Source: an uncultured Rubritalea sp. (lineage in GTDB: Bacteria; Verrucomicrobiota; Verrucomicrobiia; Verrucomicrobiales; Akkermansiaceae). From it: 46,808 nt of DNA. Numbering within the stretch: position 1 is the stretch's first letter; every line of letters starts with the position of its first letter. A program made the translations under genes and the position numbers. Positions 25,672 through 35,272 of the stretch are shown here, one piece after another. Location of the stretch: assembly GCA_937981665.1 (NCBI GenBank), contig CALJOJ010000029.1, forward strand, positions 1 through 46,808. The letters run 5' to 3'. The notes under the pieces were generated by a model that was not told where the DNA came from, made no database searches, and was given only the letters and a program-made list of their open reading frames with translations.

Positions 25672-27036
25672 ATGAAAAACGAACTAGAAATATTTAACGA
25701 GATTGTCGATGAGTTGCTGAAGATTGAAGACTCAGTTCCAGTGGCGAAGCTTGGAGCACCTGAGGAAATGCTCGAGAAATTTGATATTTCAGTCAGTGAT
25801 GACGCGATGTCAGATAAGGATCTACGCGCAGTCTTAGGTAAGGTAGTTCTTAACACACCACGCACTGCTAGCCGTTCGTTTTTCAATCAGCTTTTCGGTG
25901 GGAGAATGCCTGCTGCTACTCTCGGTGAGTTACTTTCAGTAATGTTAAATATCAGCATGTACACCTACAAGGTAGCTGGTCCACATGTGGGAATAGAGAT
26001 AGAGCTTATTAATAAAATTTGTCAGATGATAGGCTATCCTGCTGAAGAGAGTGGGGGAACCTTCGCACCTGGTGGATCGATGAGTAATTTCATGTCAGTG
26101 ATCATGGCACGTGATCACTATGATGCTGATATCAAGCTGCAAGGAGTCTCTAAAAAACTCATTATTTATACGTCAGCAGAAGCACATTACTCGATCGCTA
26201 AGAACGCCACCTTTGCTGGAATAGGTAGAGACAATGTGCGCTATCTTCCAGTCAATGATCGCGGTCAGATGGATGCAGGTTTGTTAGAGGAGATGATCAT
26301 TGCTGACAGAGAGAACGGAGCGCATCCATTTCTGATAAATGCGACTGCGGGAACCACTGTCTTAGGTTCATTCGATGACATCGAAACCCTAGCTCATATA
26401 GCTAAGAAACATGAGATCTGGTTACACGTAGATGGTGCATATGGTGGTAGTGTTATTTTCAGTGAGAAGCACAAGCACTTAGTAAAAGGTCTAGAGAAAG
26501 CAGATTCATTTTCTATTAATCCACATAAAATGTTAGGCACTCCATTGTCTTGTTCAATGATTGTTACTAAGCATAAAAAGCAACTCGTAGATTCATTCTC
26601 ACAAGACGCTACTTATCTTTATCAGGGAAATACTGATGACTATAACTTAGGTAAAACCTCTCTCCAGTGTGGTAGAAGAAATGATGCTTTCAAATTCTGG
26701 TCACTCTGGAAATCCGTTGGTACTAAAGGTCTAGAATCTACAGTTGATCAGCTTTATCATCTAGCCGATGTTGGCCGTGAGTATGTGACTAATCATTGTG
26801 ACTACACTCTCTACAGCTTTGAAGAATCCACTTCAGTGTGCTTCAACTACAAAGACATCCCAGCTGATAAAATCTGTAACGCCCTCGCTGACCACGGTAA
26901 ACTCATGGTCGGCCATGGCTCATTCAAAGGTCAACAATTTGTCCGCTTCGTGACAGTTAATTCACGTCTAACAGAAACCGATATTGTTAGATTCTTTGAG
27001 GAATTTGAGAAATTTACTGATAGCCATATTTTTTAG
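25672..27036 (+). CDS. Pyridoxal-phosphate-dependent decarboxylase (group II)
   Basis: A 454-residue fold-type I PLP enzyme of the glutamate/aromatic-amino-acid decarboxylase group. The phosphate/ring motif is LHVDGAYGGSV (about 252-262), and the PLP lysine is in SINPHKMLGTPL (Lys286). The N-terminal half carries GGTFAPGGSMSNFMSVIMAR (about 128-147), which fits the family. It probably decarboxylates an amino acid; glutamate, aspartate or an aromatic residue cannot be told from sequence alone. It lies 69 bp after trpS and converges with the DUF1287 gene, only 8 bp from its stop. Confidence 0.85.
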   Translation: MKNELEIFNEIVDELLKIEDSVPVAKLGAPEEMLEKFDISVSDDAMSDKDLRAVLGKVVLNTPRTASRSFFNQLFGGRMPAATLGELLSVMLNISMYTYKVAGPHVGIEIELINKICQMIGYPAEESGGTFAPGGSMSNFMSVIMARDHYDADIKLQGVSKKLIIYTSAEAHYSIAKNATFAGIGRDNVRYLPVNDRGQMDAGLLEEMIIADRENGAHPFLINATAGTTVLGSFDDIETLAHIAKKHEIWLHVDGAYGGSVIFSEKHKHLVKGLEKADSFSINPHKMLGTPLSCSMIVTKHKKQLVDSFSQDATYLYQGNTDDYNLGKTSLQCGRRNDAFKFWSLWKSVGTKGLESTVDQLYHLADVGREYVTNHCDYTLYSFEESTSVCFNYKDIPADKICNALADHGKLMVGHGSFKGQQFVRFVTVNSRLTETDIVRFFEEFEKFTDSHIF

Positions 27037-27044
27037 TTGTTAGA

Positions 27045-27692
27045 CTATTTAAATGTTCCCACGGGTACTCGAAAATGGCCTTCAATTTTGTAATCAAATA
27101 ATCCGGATTCCTCTTGAGCTCCATTACCAATATTATGGATTATTTTAGGCGTACCATCAGCTAGAAAATTATCGCTAACGATGATTATATGAGGTAGTCT
27201 ACCTCCTACTTTAGTGACTACAATATCGCCTGGTTTATAGTCTATTGCTTTTTTAGAGATAGGTACTTGCCAGCCTTTTCTTTTCATAAACGTAGTTAAG
27301 TTTGGTACACGTCGGTGATCAATGTTTCGATCAGTTCTTTTTAACCCCCATATTTTAGGATACTTTGAAAAGTTTAATTTCATATCTAGATGCACCTCTT
27401 TTTGTAAATCAAATTTCCACGCAGTTCTTAATGCTCTGATAATAACATCTGTGCACACACCTTTGCTTAGAGGTAGATCACCATTAGGGTATTTCAAACT
27501 AACATAGTCTGAATCATATGATATAGTTTTACCTACTTGGCTTCTGGCTGCTGCTACTAAGTCACGGTGCATCTTTGCAACCGTTACTTTTTGTGACTCT
27601 TGAGTAATCACACTATCTGTTGATTGAGCTGATACACAATAAGTAATAGACGATAGTGATAAGAGAAATAGAATGAAGTTAAGTCTGTTCAT
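27045..27692 (-). CDS. DUF1287 family secreted protein
   Basis: A 215-residue exported protein with a signal peptide ending near CVSA-QS (residue 23). The mature part has the DUF1287 signatures QVGKTISYDSDYVSLKYPNG, GVCTDVIIRALRTAW (catalytic-type Cys and the acidic Asp) and PHIIIVSDN with its histidine. The family has an NlpC/P60-like cysteine-peptidase or amidase fold and is assumed to act on the cell wall, although the activity is not established. It is monocistronic and leftward, and ends 8 bp from the decarboxylase stop. Confidence 0.85.
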   Translation of the reverse strand: MNRLNFILFLLSLSSITYCVSAQSTDSVITQESQKVTVAKMHRDLVAAARSQVGKTISYDSDYVSLKYPNGDLPLSKGVCTDVIIRALRTAWKFDLQKEVHLDMKLNFSKYPKIWGLKRTDRNIDHRRVPNLTTFMKRKGWQVPISKKAIDYKPGDIVVTKVGGRLPHIIIVSDNFLADGTPKIIHNIGNGAQEESGLFDYKIEGHFRVPVGTFK

Positions 27693-27762
27693 GATAACTA
27701 GAGAATAGCAATGAATAGATTTTCTAACAAGTACGATATTATAGCTAACGAGTGGTAAAGAA

Positions 27763-27793
27763 AAAGGCCATGCTGAAACACAGCATGACCTTT
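27763..27793 (-). terminator. Terminator after pdhB
   Basis: CATGCTG (27769-27775) pairs with CAGCATG (27781-27787), flanked by AAAGG/CCTTT, with one mismatch between. On the leftward strand the right arm runs into a T-rich stretch (CCTTTTTCTTT), so it should end the pdhAB transcript. It sits 28 bp beyond the pdhB stop. Confidence 0.8.
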
Positions 27794-27820
27794 AGAAAAT
27801 TAGTATAATGAGACCGTCTC

Positions 27821-28816
27821 TTAAACCTTAGCAGGTGTGATACTGAGTACTTTCTCAATGATCTTTGCTACTGTAGGGAGCTGGTCGTCTTCGATAGCTG
27901 GTGAGTAGATAGCTGGTGCGTCGAGAGTGGTTACTCTCTTCACAGGTGCATCTAGGTAGTCGAACGCATATTCCTGAATGAGTGTGATGATCTGGGCTGA
28001 AACACCACAGAATGGCTTACTTTCATCCACCATCACAGCACGGTTTGTCTTCTTCACTGAGTTAATAATAGCGTCTTGGTCGAGCGGACGGATAGAGCGG
28101 AGATCTACGACCTCTGCCTCGATACCGTGCTTCTCCTTCAGAGCCTCTGCAGCATCAAGAGCTAACAATGTAGAGCGACCGTGCGCTACGAGCGTCACAT
28201 CAGTACCCTCGCGCTTAATATCAGCTACACCTAGTGGGATAGTGAAGTCACCGTCAGCAGGATCTGGGACATGTGCTTTCATTCCGTAGAGAAGTGTATT
28301 CTCCATGACGTAGACTGGGTCATTGTCGCGGATAGCAGACTTCATTAGACCTTTAGCATCTGCCGGAGTAGCAGGGGATACTACTTTAAGTCCTGGAAAG
28401 GCTGCGAAGAGACCTTCTGGAGTGTGTGAGTGAGTAGCGCCTACGTTTGTACCACCGTTAGCTGGTCCACGTACTACGATAGGGCAGTTACATTTCCCAC
28501 CTGACATGTAGCGCACGTTAGCTGCATTGTTCACAAGCTGGTCAAATGCCACGGAGTGGAATGACCAGAACATAAGCTCCATCACTGGGCGTACTCCGAG
28601 CATCGACGCTCCTATTCCCATGCCAATAAATCCTGCTTCTGAGATCGGTGTGTCGACGACTCGTTTGTCACCCCACTTTTCCCAGAGACCTTGAGTTACC
28701 TTGTATGCTCCGTTGTACTGAGCCACTTCCTCACCCATGAGGACTACGTTTTCATCGCGTGCTAGCTCTTCATCGAAGGCTTCACGGAGTGCGTGTCTGT
28801 ATTCTATTTCTCTCAT
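27821..28816 (-). CDS. pdhB: Pyruvate dehydrogenase E1 component, beta subunit
   Basis: A 331-residue E1-beta subunit. It carries the transketolase-like pyrimidine domain from MREIEYRHALREAFDEEL to about 175 (FIGMGIGASMLGVRPVMEL) and the C-terminal domain with EAEVVDLRSIRPLDQDAI (about 234-251). With E1-alpha it decarboxylates pyruvate to hydroxyethyl-ThDP and passes the acyl group to lipoyl-E2. It is encoded 12 bp after pdhA, as one operon. No E2 or E3 gene is in the window. A terminator follows at 27763-27793. Acetoin dehydrogenase E1 is the main alternative. Confidence 0.9.
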   Translation of the reverse strand: MREIEYRHALREAFDEELARDENVVLMGEEVAQYNGAYKVTQGLWEKWGDKRVVDTPISEAGFIGMGIGASMLGVRPVMELMFWSFHSVAFDQLVNNAANVRYMSGGKCNCPIVVRGPANGGTNVGATHSHTPEGLFAAFPGLKVVSPATPADAKGLMKSAIRDNDPVYVMENTLLYGMKAHVPDPADGDFTIPLGVADIKREGTDVTLVAHGRSTLLALDAAEALKEKHGIEAEVVDLRSIRPLDQDAIINSVKKTNRAVMVDESKPFCGVSAQIITLIQEYAFDYLDAPVKRVTTLDAPAIYSPAIEDDQLPTVAKIIEKVLSITPAKV

Positions 28817-28828
28817 GTTCTTGTAAAA

Positions 28829-29893
28829 TTAATCGTTGAAAAAGTGGCGTCCTGTATTGCCGGCCTCAGTGTTATTATCTACTTCCCAGTAAACGTCATC
28901 GAAGATAGAGGAGACTGGTGGGTACTCAGCAGCTTCTGCAAATGCGACAGATTCAGCAGCTTCTTTCTTAGCAGCATTGTCCACCTCTTTGGCAGACTCT
29001 TCAGTAAGTACACCTTCGCTGATCATCTGCTCCTTCCAGAGGTTGACCGGGTCATGGTTCTTCTTGTACTCAGCTATCTCCTCAGGAGTGCGGTACTTCT
29101 TATGGTTAGCATCTGCTACAGAGTGACCGAAATATCTGTAAGTCGTGATCTCAAGTACAGTTGGTTTTGACTCATTGTGAGCGCGGTCCAGGGCAGCCTG
29201 TGTCTTAGCACGGACCTCATAGATATCTTCACCATTCACTACGTCCCAAGCCATATCGTAAGCATCTGCACGCTGAGCGAGGCAGTCTTTATAAGCACTA
29301 GAGCGCTTCTGACTCGTTCCCATGGAATAGCCGTTATTCTCAATGATGTAGATCACTGGCACATCGTGAAGCTCAGCGATGTTGAGTGACTCGTGAAAAG
29401 CACCTTGGTTAATAGCACCGTCACCTAGATAACAAAGGCATGATCCTTTTTGACCTTTATATTTTACACCATAGGCTAGTCCTAGTCCGAGAGGTGTCTG
29501 ACCACCTACAATTCCGTGACCACCCCAGAAGTTCTTGGATGGATCAAAAAAGTGCATCGAGCCACCTTTACCTTTAGAGCAACCTGAGTATTTACCAAAT
29601 AGCTCAGCCATACACTCATTCATTTCCATGCCGCAACCAATCGCATGTGCGTGGCAACGGTAAGCTGTGATCACATGGTCGTGCTCGCCGCAGAGAGAAA
29701 TAGTACCTGTAGCTACAGATTCCTGTCCGATGTAGAGGTGGAGAAAACCTCCCATTTTCCCTTGTGAATATGGCTTTTGAGTAGCCTGCTCGAATCGACG
29801 CATTCTCGTAAGAGTGCGGTAGATATCTATTTTATCCTCAGCGGTAAGTTTTTTGTTAATCGCGTGTCCAGCGTAATCTGGTGTGTCAGTCAT
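28829..29893 (-). CDS. pdhA: Pyruvate dehydrogenase E1 component, alpha subunit
   Basis: A 354-residue E1-alpha subunit. The ThDP/Mg motif GDGAINQGAFHESLNIA (about 160-176) ending in NN (IIENNGYSMGT) is intact, as is the phosphorylation-loop-like stretch YRYFGHSVAD (about 258-267). The N-terminus (YRTLTRMRRFEQATQKPYSQ) matches the family. The two E1 subunits form the alpha2-beta2 decarboxylase of the pyruvate dehydrogenase complex, which feeds acetyl-CoA into the TCA cycle. It is the first gene of the pdhAB operon. Confidence 0.92.
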   Translation of the reverse strand: MTDTPDYAGHAINKKLTAEDKIDIYRTLTRMRRFEQATQKPYSQGKMGGFLHLYIGQESVATGTISLCGEHDHVITAYRCHAHAIGCGMEMNECMAELFGKYSGCSKGKGGSMHFFDPSKNFWGGHGIVGGQTPLGLGLAYGVKYKGQKGSCLCYLGDGAINQGAFHESLNIAELHDVPVIYIIENNGYSMGTSQKRSSAYKDCLAQRADAYDMAWDVVNGEDIYEVRAKTQAALDRAHNESKPTVLEITTYRYFGHSVADANHKKYRTPEEIAEYKKNHDPVNLWKEQMISEGVLTEESAKEVDNAAKKEAAESVAFAEAAEYPPVSSIFDDVYWEVDNNTEAGNTGRHFFND

Positions 29894-29933
29894 GGTTGAT
29901 TATGAAGTTTGATTGAAATAATGAGTACTAGTA

Positions 29934-30518
29934 CTAAGCTGTCTGTCTTATAAGGTTGAAATTGGTTGCTTTCTTGATACTAGGAACATTCATTATAGCA
30001 AGAAATAGGCAAGTGCCTAGACCGTTACCAATGAGACTATTTCTGAAGAAAGTGTAGGTTGGTGTGTAGCTAGGTAATCCACTCCACATGCACTGAAGGT
30101 ATCCTTCTAGAGTTTTAGCGTAGATGGGATTGCCAATGAATGACGCAGTGTTAGTGATGATATAAAAGCTAGTCGCACCGACTAATGTGCCGAAGACAAG
30201 CTTACCTGCAGATTTACCAACAGATAGCATGCCAATAGCTGCTACTGACGCGAATCCTAGTAAAGTAACGAGAGTAGATGAATGTAGTGGGTAGCCCTGG
30301 ATCAGGTTGGCTATCGGACTAGAGATGAGCCACACCACTAGAGCAGTGGGGAGCATCCATTTATTAGTCTTCCAGAATGCTGCACCACAGAATACTAGTG
30401 CCGCTACTGGCGAGAAATTTGCAAGATCACTGTTCTGTGCCGTGATGATACGGAAGACTATAAAGATCGTGGCTACTATGATGGCGGCTATCCAAGGGCG
30501 TTTCATGTGGCAAAGCAT
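29934..30518 (-). CDS. DUF6580-like multi-pass membrane protein
   Basis: A 194-residue integral membrane protein with about five hydrophobic segments and the conserved-looking N-terminus 'NSDLANFSPVAALVFCGAAF'. The motif GLPSYTPTYTFFRNSLIGNGLG (about 152-173, also seen in related proteins) is typical of the DUF6580 group. Function is unknown; related proteins are sometimes near vitamin-transport or ECF-transporter-like genes. The start could also be the ATG at 30506 (MKRPW), which gives a normal basic N-terminus. It is divergent from mnmG, with a parS-like palindrome in the gap. Confidence 0.7.
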   Translation of the reverse strand: MLCHMKRPWIAAIIVATIFIVFRIITAQNSDLANFSPVAALVFCGAAFWKTNKWMLPTALVVWLISSPIANLIQGYPLHSSTLVTLLGFASVAAIGMLSVGKSAGKLVFGTLVGATSFYIITNTASFIGNPIYAKTLEGYLQCMWSGLPSYTPTYTFFRNSLIGNGLGTCLFLAIMNVPSIKKATNFNLIRQTA

Positions 30519-30572
30519 AAGAACATTTAATCAAATGATCAAAGACAAATTTAGTATTTAAAGTGGATATCT

Positions 30573-30588
30573 TGTTCCACGTGGAACA
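30573..30588. promoter_or_regulatory. parS-like palindrome upstream of mnmG
   Basis: TGTTCCACGTGGAACA is a perfect 16-bp palindrome that fits the bacterial parS pattern TGTTNCACGTGNAACA at every defined position. It lies between the DUF6580-like gene and mnmG. mnmG is classically next to oriC and parAB in many bacteria, so a ParB-binding centromere site is likely. No parA or parB gene is in the window. Confidence 0.8.
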
Positions 30589-30646
30589 TCACTAAGTGAA
30601 AATACATTGATTGACCACGCCCTCTTATATGCTTATGACTTTGTCC

Positions 30647-32506
30647 ATGTTTACGTATCCTAAGAAGTATGATGTACTAGTGATTGGTGCAGGTCACGCA
30701 GGTGTAGAGGCAGCTCTTGCTGCTGCTCGCATGGGTTGTTCTGTAGCCATGCTGACTCAGAACTTGGATACTATTGGAGCGATGTCCTGTAACCCAGCGA
30801 TCGGTGGATTAGCCAAAGGGCACATGGTACGTGAGATAGATGCACTCGGGGGAGCAATGGCTTTGAATACAGATGCAACTGCTATCCAATGGCGAATGCT
30901 TAACCAGACGAAAGGTCCTTCGGTCAGAGCTCCTCGTGCACAATGCGATAAGAAAGCCTACCAATTTAGAATTAAACATCTAGTAGAGAGTACAGATGGT
31001 TTAGATCTTCATCAGGGAAATGTCGCAGAAATTCTAGTTGATAACGATAAGGTATACGGTATACGCACCAGTCTGCAGATGGAAATTTTAGCCGAGACCG
31101 TGATCCTGAGTGCAGGTACATTCATGCGAGGGCTGATGCATGTAGGACTTAAAAATGAGAATGGTGGCAGAATGGGTGATGCTATTTCTACGGTGAGTGA
31201 TAGCCTTAAAGATTTAGGATTCGATGTTGAGAGATTCAAGACTGGAACACCATGTCGTATTAATGGGAGATCGATTGATTTTTCTAAGTGTGAGAAGCAG
31301 GCAGGGGATACACCTATTCCTAAATTCTCCTACATGTCTGATACTCTCACTCGCGAGCCAAATGATATTTTCACGTTAAATCCATGGGGTGATGAAAAGT
31401 TCCACGTGGAACAAGTGCCATGCTGGATCACTTATACTAATCCTAATGTTCACGACATTATCCGCGAAAACCTCCACCAGTCACCGATGTATTCGGGTAA
31501 GATTGAAGGAGTAGGACCACGTTACTGTCCGAGTATTGAGGACAAAGTAGTTAAATTTGCAGACAAGGAAAGACATCAAGTATTTCTCGAACCAGAGGGT
31601 AGACACACCCATGAGTACTATATCAATGGTGTTTCCACTTCGCTCCCATACGATGTCCAGCTTGACTTTATTCGCTCTATAGAAGGGCTTGAGAACGCAG
31701 AGATCATGCGCCCTGGTTATGCCGTAGAGTATGATTATTGCCCACCTACTCAGCTACTGCCTACACTAGAAACAAAGAAGGTGAAGAACTTATTCTTCGC
31801 AGGACAGATCAATGGTACGTCAGGTTATGAAGAAGCAGCAGCACAAGGGCTCATGGCAGGTGTGAATGCCGCCATGAAAGTCCGCCAAGAAGATCCATTT
31901 ATCCTCGGTCGTGATGAGGCCTATATCGGTGTCATGATCGATGACCTCGTCACTAAGGGTTGCTCAGAGCCATACCGTATGTTCACTAGCCGTGCAGAAT
32001 ACCGACTACTCCTACGTCAGGATAATGCTGACCTACGTCTCACACCTAATGCAGCTGAGCGTGGCATAGTGACAGCTGAGCGTAAGCTGCATTGTGAAGA
32101 TAAGATGGCTAAGCTTGAGGAAATCGCAGAATTTGTCCGCTCCACCACCCATGATTGTTCACGTCTCAGCCATTGGTTCCGCAGACCAGAGAACAACTGG
32201 CAGGATCTACCACAGGAATTTATTGAAAAATTCGATTCTGATCTATGGCCTATCATCGAGACAGACTTCAAGTTCGCCGGTCACCTAGAGCGGCAAAAAC
32301 GCCAAGTCGATCGCGTCTCAAAAATGGACAACAAGAAGATCCCACCAACTATCGACTACGAAGCAGTCGTTGGCCTAAAGAACGAGGCGAGACAACTCTT
32401 CAATAAGATCCGCCCACTCACCATAGGTCAAGCAGGCCGAATAGCTGGTATCACACCAGCAGACCTCTCGATCGTCTCCATCTGGATTGAAAAGATGGAA
32501 AGGTAG
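30647..32506 (+). CDS. mnmG: tRNA-modifying enzyme MnmG (GidA)
   Basis: A 619-residue FAD protein from the ATG at 30647 (other in-frame starts at 30611 TTG, 30629 and 30635). It works with MnmE to add carboxymethylaminomethyl groups to U34 of certain tRNAs. Marks are the FAD motif YDVLVIGAGHAGVEAA at the N-terminus, the CNPAIGGLAKG motif (about 47-57), the family stretch PRYCPSIEDKV and GYEEAAAQGLMAGVNAA near residue 400. The MFTYPKKYDV start matches homologues and therefore decides the start. A second parS-like palindrome lies inside at 31398-31413. Confidence 0.93.
   Translation: MFTYPKKYDVLVIGAGHAGVEAALAAARMGCSVAMLTQNLDTIGAMSCNPAIGGLAKGHMVREIDALGGAMALNTDATAIQWRMLNQTKGPSVRAPRAQCDKKAYQFRIKHLVESTDGLDLHQGNVAEILVDNDKVYGIRTSLQMEILAETVILSAGTFMRGLMHVGLKNENGGRMGDAISTVSDSLKDLGFDVERFKTGTPCRINGRSIDFSKCEKQAGDTPIPKFSYMSDTLTREPNDIFTLNPWGDEKFHVEQVPCWITYTNPNVHDIIRENLHQSPMYSGKIEGVGPRYCPSIEDKVVKFADKERHQVFLEPEGRHTHEYYINGVSTSLPYDVQLDFIRSIEGLENAEIMRPGYAVEYDYCPPTQLLPTLETKKVKNLFFAGQINGTSGYEEAAAQGLMAGVNAAMKVRQEDPFILGRDEAYIGVMIDDLVTKGCSEPYRMFTSRAEYRLLLRQDNADLRLTPNAAERGIVTAERKLHCEDKMAKLEEIAEFVRSTTHDCSRLSHWFRRPENNWQDLPQEFIEKFDSDLWPIIETDFKFAGHLERQKRQVDRVSKMDNKKIPPTIDYEAVVGLKNEARQLFNKIRPLTIGQAGRIAGITPADLSIVSIWIEKMER
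31398..31413. promoter_or_regulatory. parS-like palindrome inside mnmG
   Basis: AGTTCCACGTGGAACA shares 15 of 16 bases with the site at 30573; the 14-bp core GTTCCACGTGGAAC (31399-31412) is a perfect palindrome. Two such sites within 830 bp argue for real ParB binding rather than chance, since coding constraint also has to allow it (it encodes KFHVEQ). Confidence 0.75.
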
Positions 32507-32799
32507 GGTAGGGATACAATGGTAATCCTTACGAACCACCAAAGACGAAGCATCAGAAGGTCAAGCTCTAGTTGGCTTGTTTGCGTTACCTTTATCGGCT
32601 ATATCACAAAGAGTTCTGACCTTGATTTCGCCTGTACATGCACTTAAAGCCTCTGTTGAATGGCTGTGTAGTTCTTACTGAACCATCTAATCACGATAGA
32701 GCAAGCTTGTATGAAGAGGGATCTGAGTAAGATATTTACCAAGTATCTGTTAGAGATAGAGCTCTTCAACTTTAACACAAGTGTCTAAATATTAGTCGA
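32507..32799. other. Intergenic gap mnmG/dapA
   Basis: A 293-bp gap between convergent genes mnmG and dapA without a supported ORF. It holds one CTGTTAGA octamer (32747-32754). AAGGTCA near 32558 and TGACCTT near 32616 form a loose inverted pair. No strong terminator is visible. Confidence 0.35.
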
Positions 32800-33678
32800 T
32801 TAGTACAATCTAAACTGATCAAGAAGTTCTTTTACTGTAGCCATGTTCTCTTTGTTGAGAGTCACGAGTGGGAGTCTGATTTCCTGTTCACACATTCCCA
32901 TGAGTGAGACAGCGGCCTTGATCGGCACAGGGTTCGTATCCACGCCCATGAGTGTGGACATGAGTGGCTCGAATTCGTTGTGAATGGTCTCAGCACTTGA
33001 GACATCACCGTTGTTCATCGCACGTACGAGGTCTGAAATAGCTCTTGGAATGATGTTAGATGCTACAGAAACGAGGCCTACTGCACCGCGCTTCATGAAA
33101 TCAACAGTGAGTGGGTCATCACCACAGAGGATAGGGAAGCCTTCTGGAAGAGCTGCCTTGAGAGCATCGACTCTGCCAGGGTCACCGCCAGCTTCTTTGA
33201 TGGAGGAAATGTTCTTGCAGCTATTCGCAAGACGAGCCGCTGTTTCTGGCTCTATGCTTACTACAGACCTACCCGGTACTGAGTAGAGCATGATAGGGAG
33301 CTTAGTGCACTCAGCTACTTTCTTAAAATGCTGATAGAGGCCTTCTTGAGATGGCTTGTTATAATATGGTGTTACCTGGAGTGATCCATCGACACCGAGC
33401 TTCTCAGCTTCTTGGGTGAGGTGGATGGCTTCTGCAGTCGCGTTCGCTCCAGTACCAGCGATTACTAGAATTCTACCAGCAGCTTGCTCCACAGCAATAC
33501 GAATAATCTCGAGGTGCTCGGTTCTGGAAACAGTAGGGGACTCACCGGTGGTTCCAACGGGTACGATACCCTCTACGCCACCTTCTATCTGGAAATCGAT
33601 AAGTTCACGAAATGCGGTCTCGTCGATTTCTCCGTTCTTAAATGGTGTTACTATAGCCGTGAAAGTTCCCTTAAACAT
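32800..33678 (-). CDS. dapA: 4-hydroxy-tetrahydrodipicolinate synthase
   Basis: A 292-residue DapA that condenses pyruvate with aspartate semialdehyde in lysine/diaminopimelate synthesis. The active-site set is visible: GTTGE (42-46), Tyr105/106 in PYYNKP, Tyr132 in LYSVPGR and the Schiff-base Lys161 in SSIKEAGGD. The length is exactly that of the family. It is a stand-alone leftward gene; no other lysine-pathway gene is close. Confidence 0.95.
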   Translation of the reverse strand: MFKGTFTAIVTPFKNGEIDETAFRELIDFQIEGGVEGIVPVGTTGESPTVSRTEHLEIIRIAVEQAAGRILVIAGTGANATAEAIHLTQEAEKLGVDGSLQVTPYYNKPSQEGLYQHFKKVAECTKLPIMLYSVPGRSVVSIEPETAARLANSCKNISSIKEAGGDPGRVDALKAALPEGFPILCGDDPLTVDFMKRGAVGLVSVASNIIPRAISDLVRAMNNGDVSSAETIHNEFEPLMSTLMGVDTNPVPIKAAVSLMGMCEQEIRLPLVTLNKENMATVKELLDQFRLY

Positions 33679-33748
33679 GCATTTCTTATGATGCCTCTAG
33701 AGCCTACAGTCAAGCCATAGATAAAGCATAAAAGTGGATGGCATTGTT

Positions 33749-35179
33749 TTACCAGCGTCCACCAAGTGCGCGGATAAGATTCACCGCATTGATATATTCC
33801 TCGCGCAGGTTCTTTGCTTTAGCCCTTTCTATGCTAAATGCTGTCCTGTCTGCATCCAGCACGGTGAGGTAATTCGTGACTCCTCCATCGTACTGTTCCT
33901 TGGCGATTTGGCGTGCTTCACTAGCTGCCTTTACCGCATCTGTTAGAGCTGTAGATTGGTTACGGAGCTGATGAGTGGCAGACAAGCGGGTCTCTACCTC
34001 TGAGATGGAAGCGAGCACGGCCTGCTGGTAGTCGGCTAAGACTTCTTCGTAGCGGGCTTTGGAAAAGTTAAGGGCGGCTTTATTCTCGCCAGCATTAAAG
34101 ATAGGCAGATAGATTTCTGGGCCTATGGACCACATGCTGGAGCGCCTTTTTAGGAGCTTATTGAGAGAATTAGAGGCGATGCCAATATTCCCCGTGAGTG
34201 AGATGGATGGGTAAAAGGCAGCAGTCGCTACGCCTACACGTGCATTAGCTGCAGCGATACTACGCTCAGCAGATCTGATATCTGGACGAGAGCGTAGGAG
34301 TTCAGATGGTAGCGTGTTAGGGATAGTAGGAGCGCTTCCCTTGAGAGGTGAATAAGAGATGAAAAATCCGCTGGCTTGCTGACCAGTGAGTAATGCAAGT
34401 GCTGCTACTTGGGCACTACGCTGGAGGCTGAGTTCAGCTAAGTTAGACTGATTTACCGCAAGTTCAGCCTTGGCCTGTGAGACATCGAGATTACTAACCG
34501 TACCTACTTTGAATCTATCTTCTATGACCTTAAGTGATGCCTCACGCCCTTTGATCTCTTCATCCACGATGCTGATTTCCTGATCTATACTTCTGATAGT
34601 GAAGTAGCGGATAGTAGCATCTGCTTCTAGGCTAAGCTTGAGATGATTGAGGATTTCTGCACTCACTTCGCTGTCGGCAATGGCAGCTTCTGTACCACGG
34701 CGAATTTTCCCGAATAAATCGATCTCCCAAGATGCGTCTACGGGAAGGACAAACTGTGTGCTTGAGGATCTGTTAGAGTTTATCCCAGCGGAAGTAGTGA
34801 CACGCTTGATCGATGGTGATGTGCTCACCCTTGGCTGGCTCTGCGAGTAGGCGATGCTCGTCTTAGATCTGGATTGCTCGAACCGCGCATGAGCGGCTCG
34901 GATCTCTTGGTTAGATCTGTGGACTTGAGCTATGATTTCATTGAGCTGAGAGTCTTTAAATACTGTCCACCAGTTCTCACGCTTAGCCGCGGTCTCGCCA
35001 TTTTTTGTGGATTTAAATTTGTAATCACTCGGAACTGCCGAGTCTGGAGCTTGATAGTCAGGCCCTACTGGAGCAAGCGGTGAACAGGCGCACATTATCC
35101 AAGTCATACTTCCTAGCAGATATAAATTTCTGTTAGAAAACAAGTCTACTAAACGTTGCTGATCTGCTGAATGTTTCAT
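33749..35179 (-). CDS. NodT/CusC-family outer-membrane efflux lipoprotein
   Basis: A 476-residue outer-membrane factor (TolC superfamily). The N-terminus reads as a lipoprotein leader with an MCAC-type lipobox before SPLAPVGPDYQAP, the classic NodT start. Two long repeats with the pattern of alpha-barrel helices (about 90-270 and 290-470) end with GGVTNYLTVLDADRTAFSIE, which is a family signature. It would form the exit duct of a tripartite efflux pump. No membrane-fusion or RND/MFS partner is adjacent, so it is an orphan. It carries three copies of the TCTAACAG octamer. Confidence 0.9.
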   Translation of the reverse strand: MKHSADQQRLVDLFSNRNLYLLGSMTWIMCACSPLAPVGPDYQAPDSAVPSDYKFKSTKNGETAAKRENWWTVFKDSQLNEIIAQVHRSNQEIRAAHARFEQSRSKTSIAYSQSQPRVSTSPSIKRVTTSAGINSNRSSSTQFVLPVDASWEIDLFGKIRRGTEAAIADSEVSAEILNHLKLSLEADATIRYFTIRSIDQEISIVDEEIKGREASLKVIEDRFKVGTVSNLDVSQAKAELAVNQSNLAELSLQRSAQVAALALLTGQQASGFFISYSPLKGSAPTIPNTLPSELLRSRPDIRSAERSIAAANARVGVATAAFYPSISLTGNIGIASNSLNKLLKRRSSMWSIGPEIYLPIFNAGENKAALNFSKARYEEVLADYQQAVLASISEVETRLSATHQLRNQSTALTDAVKAASEARQIAKEQYDGGVTNYLTVLDADRTAFSIERAKAKNLREEYINAVNLIRALGGRW

Positions 35180-35272
35180 TATGATCAGTATTCTAGCTAG
35201 TCGTATCCATTATACCAGATGGAAGTTTTATGCCCACCTTATCTTATGACTCAGGACATAGCCGAATATTTA

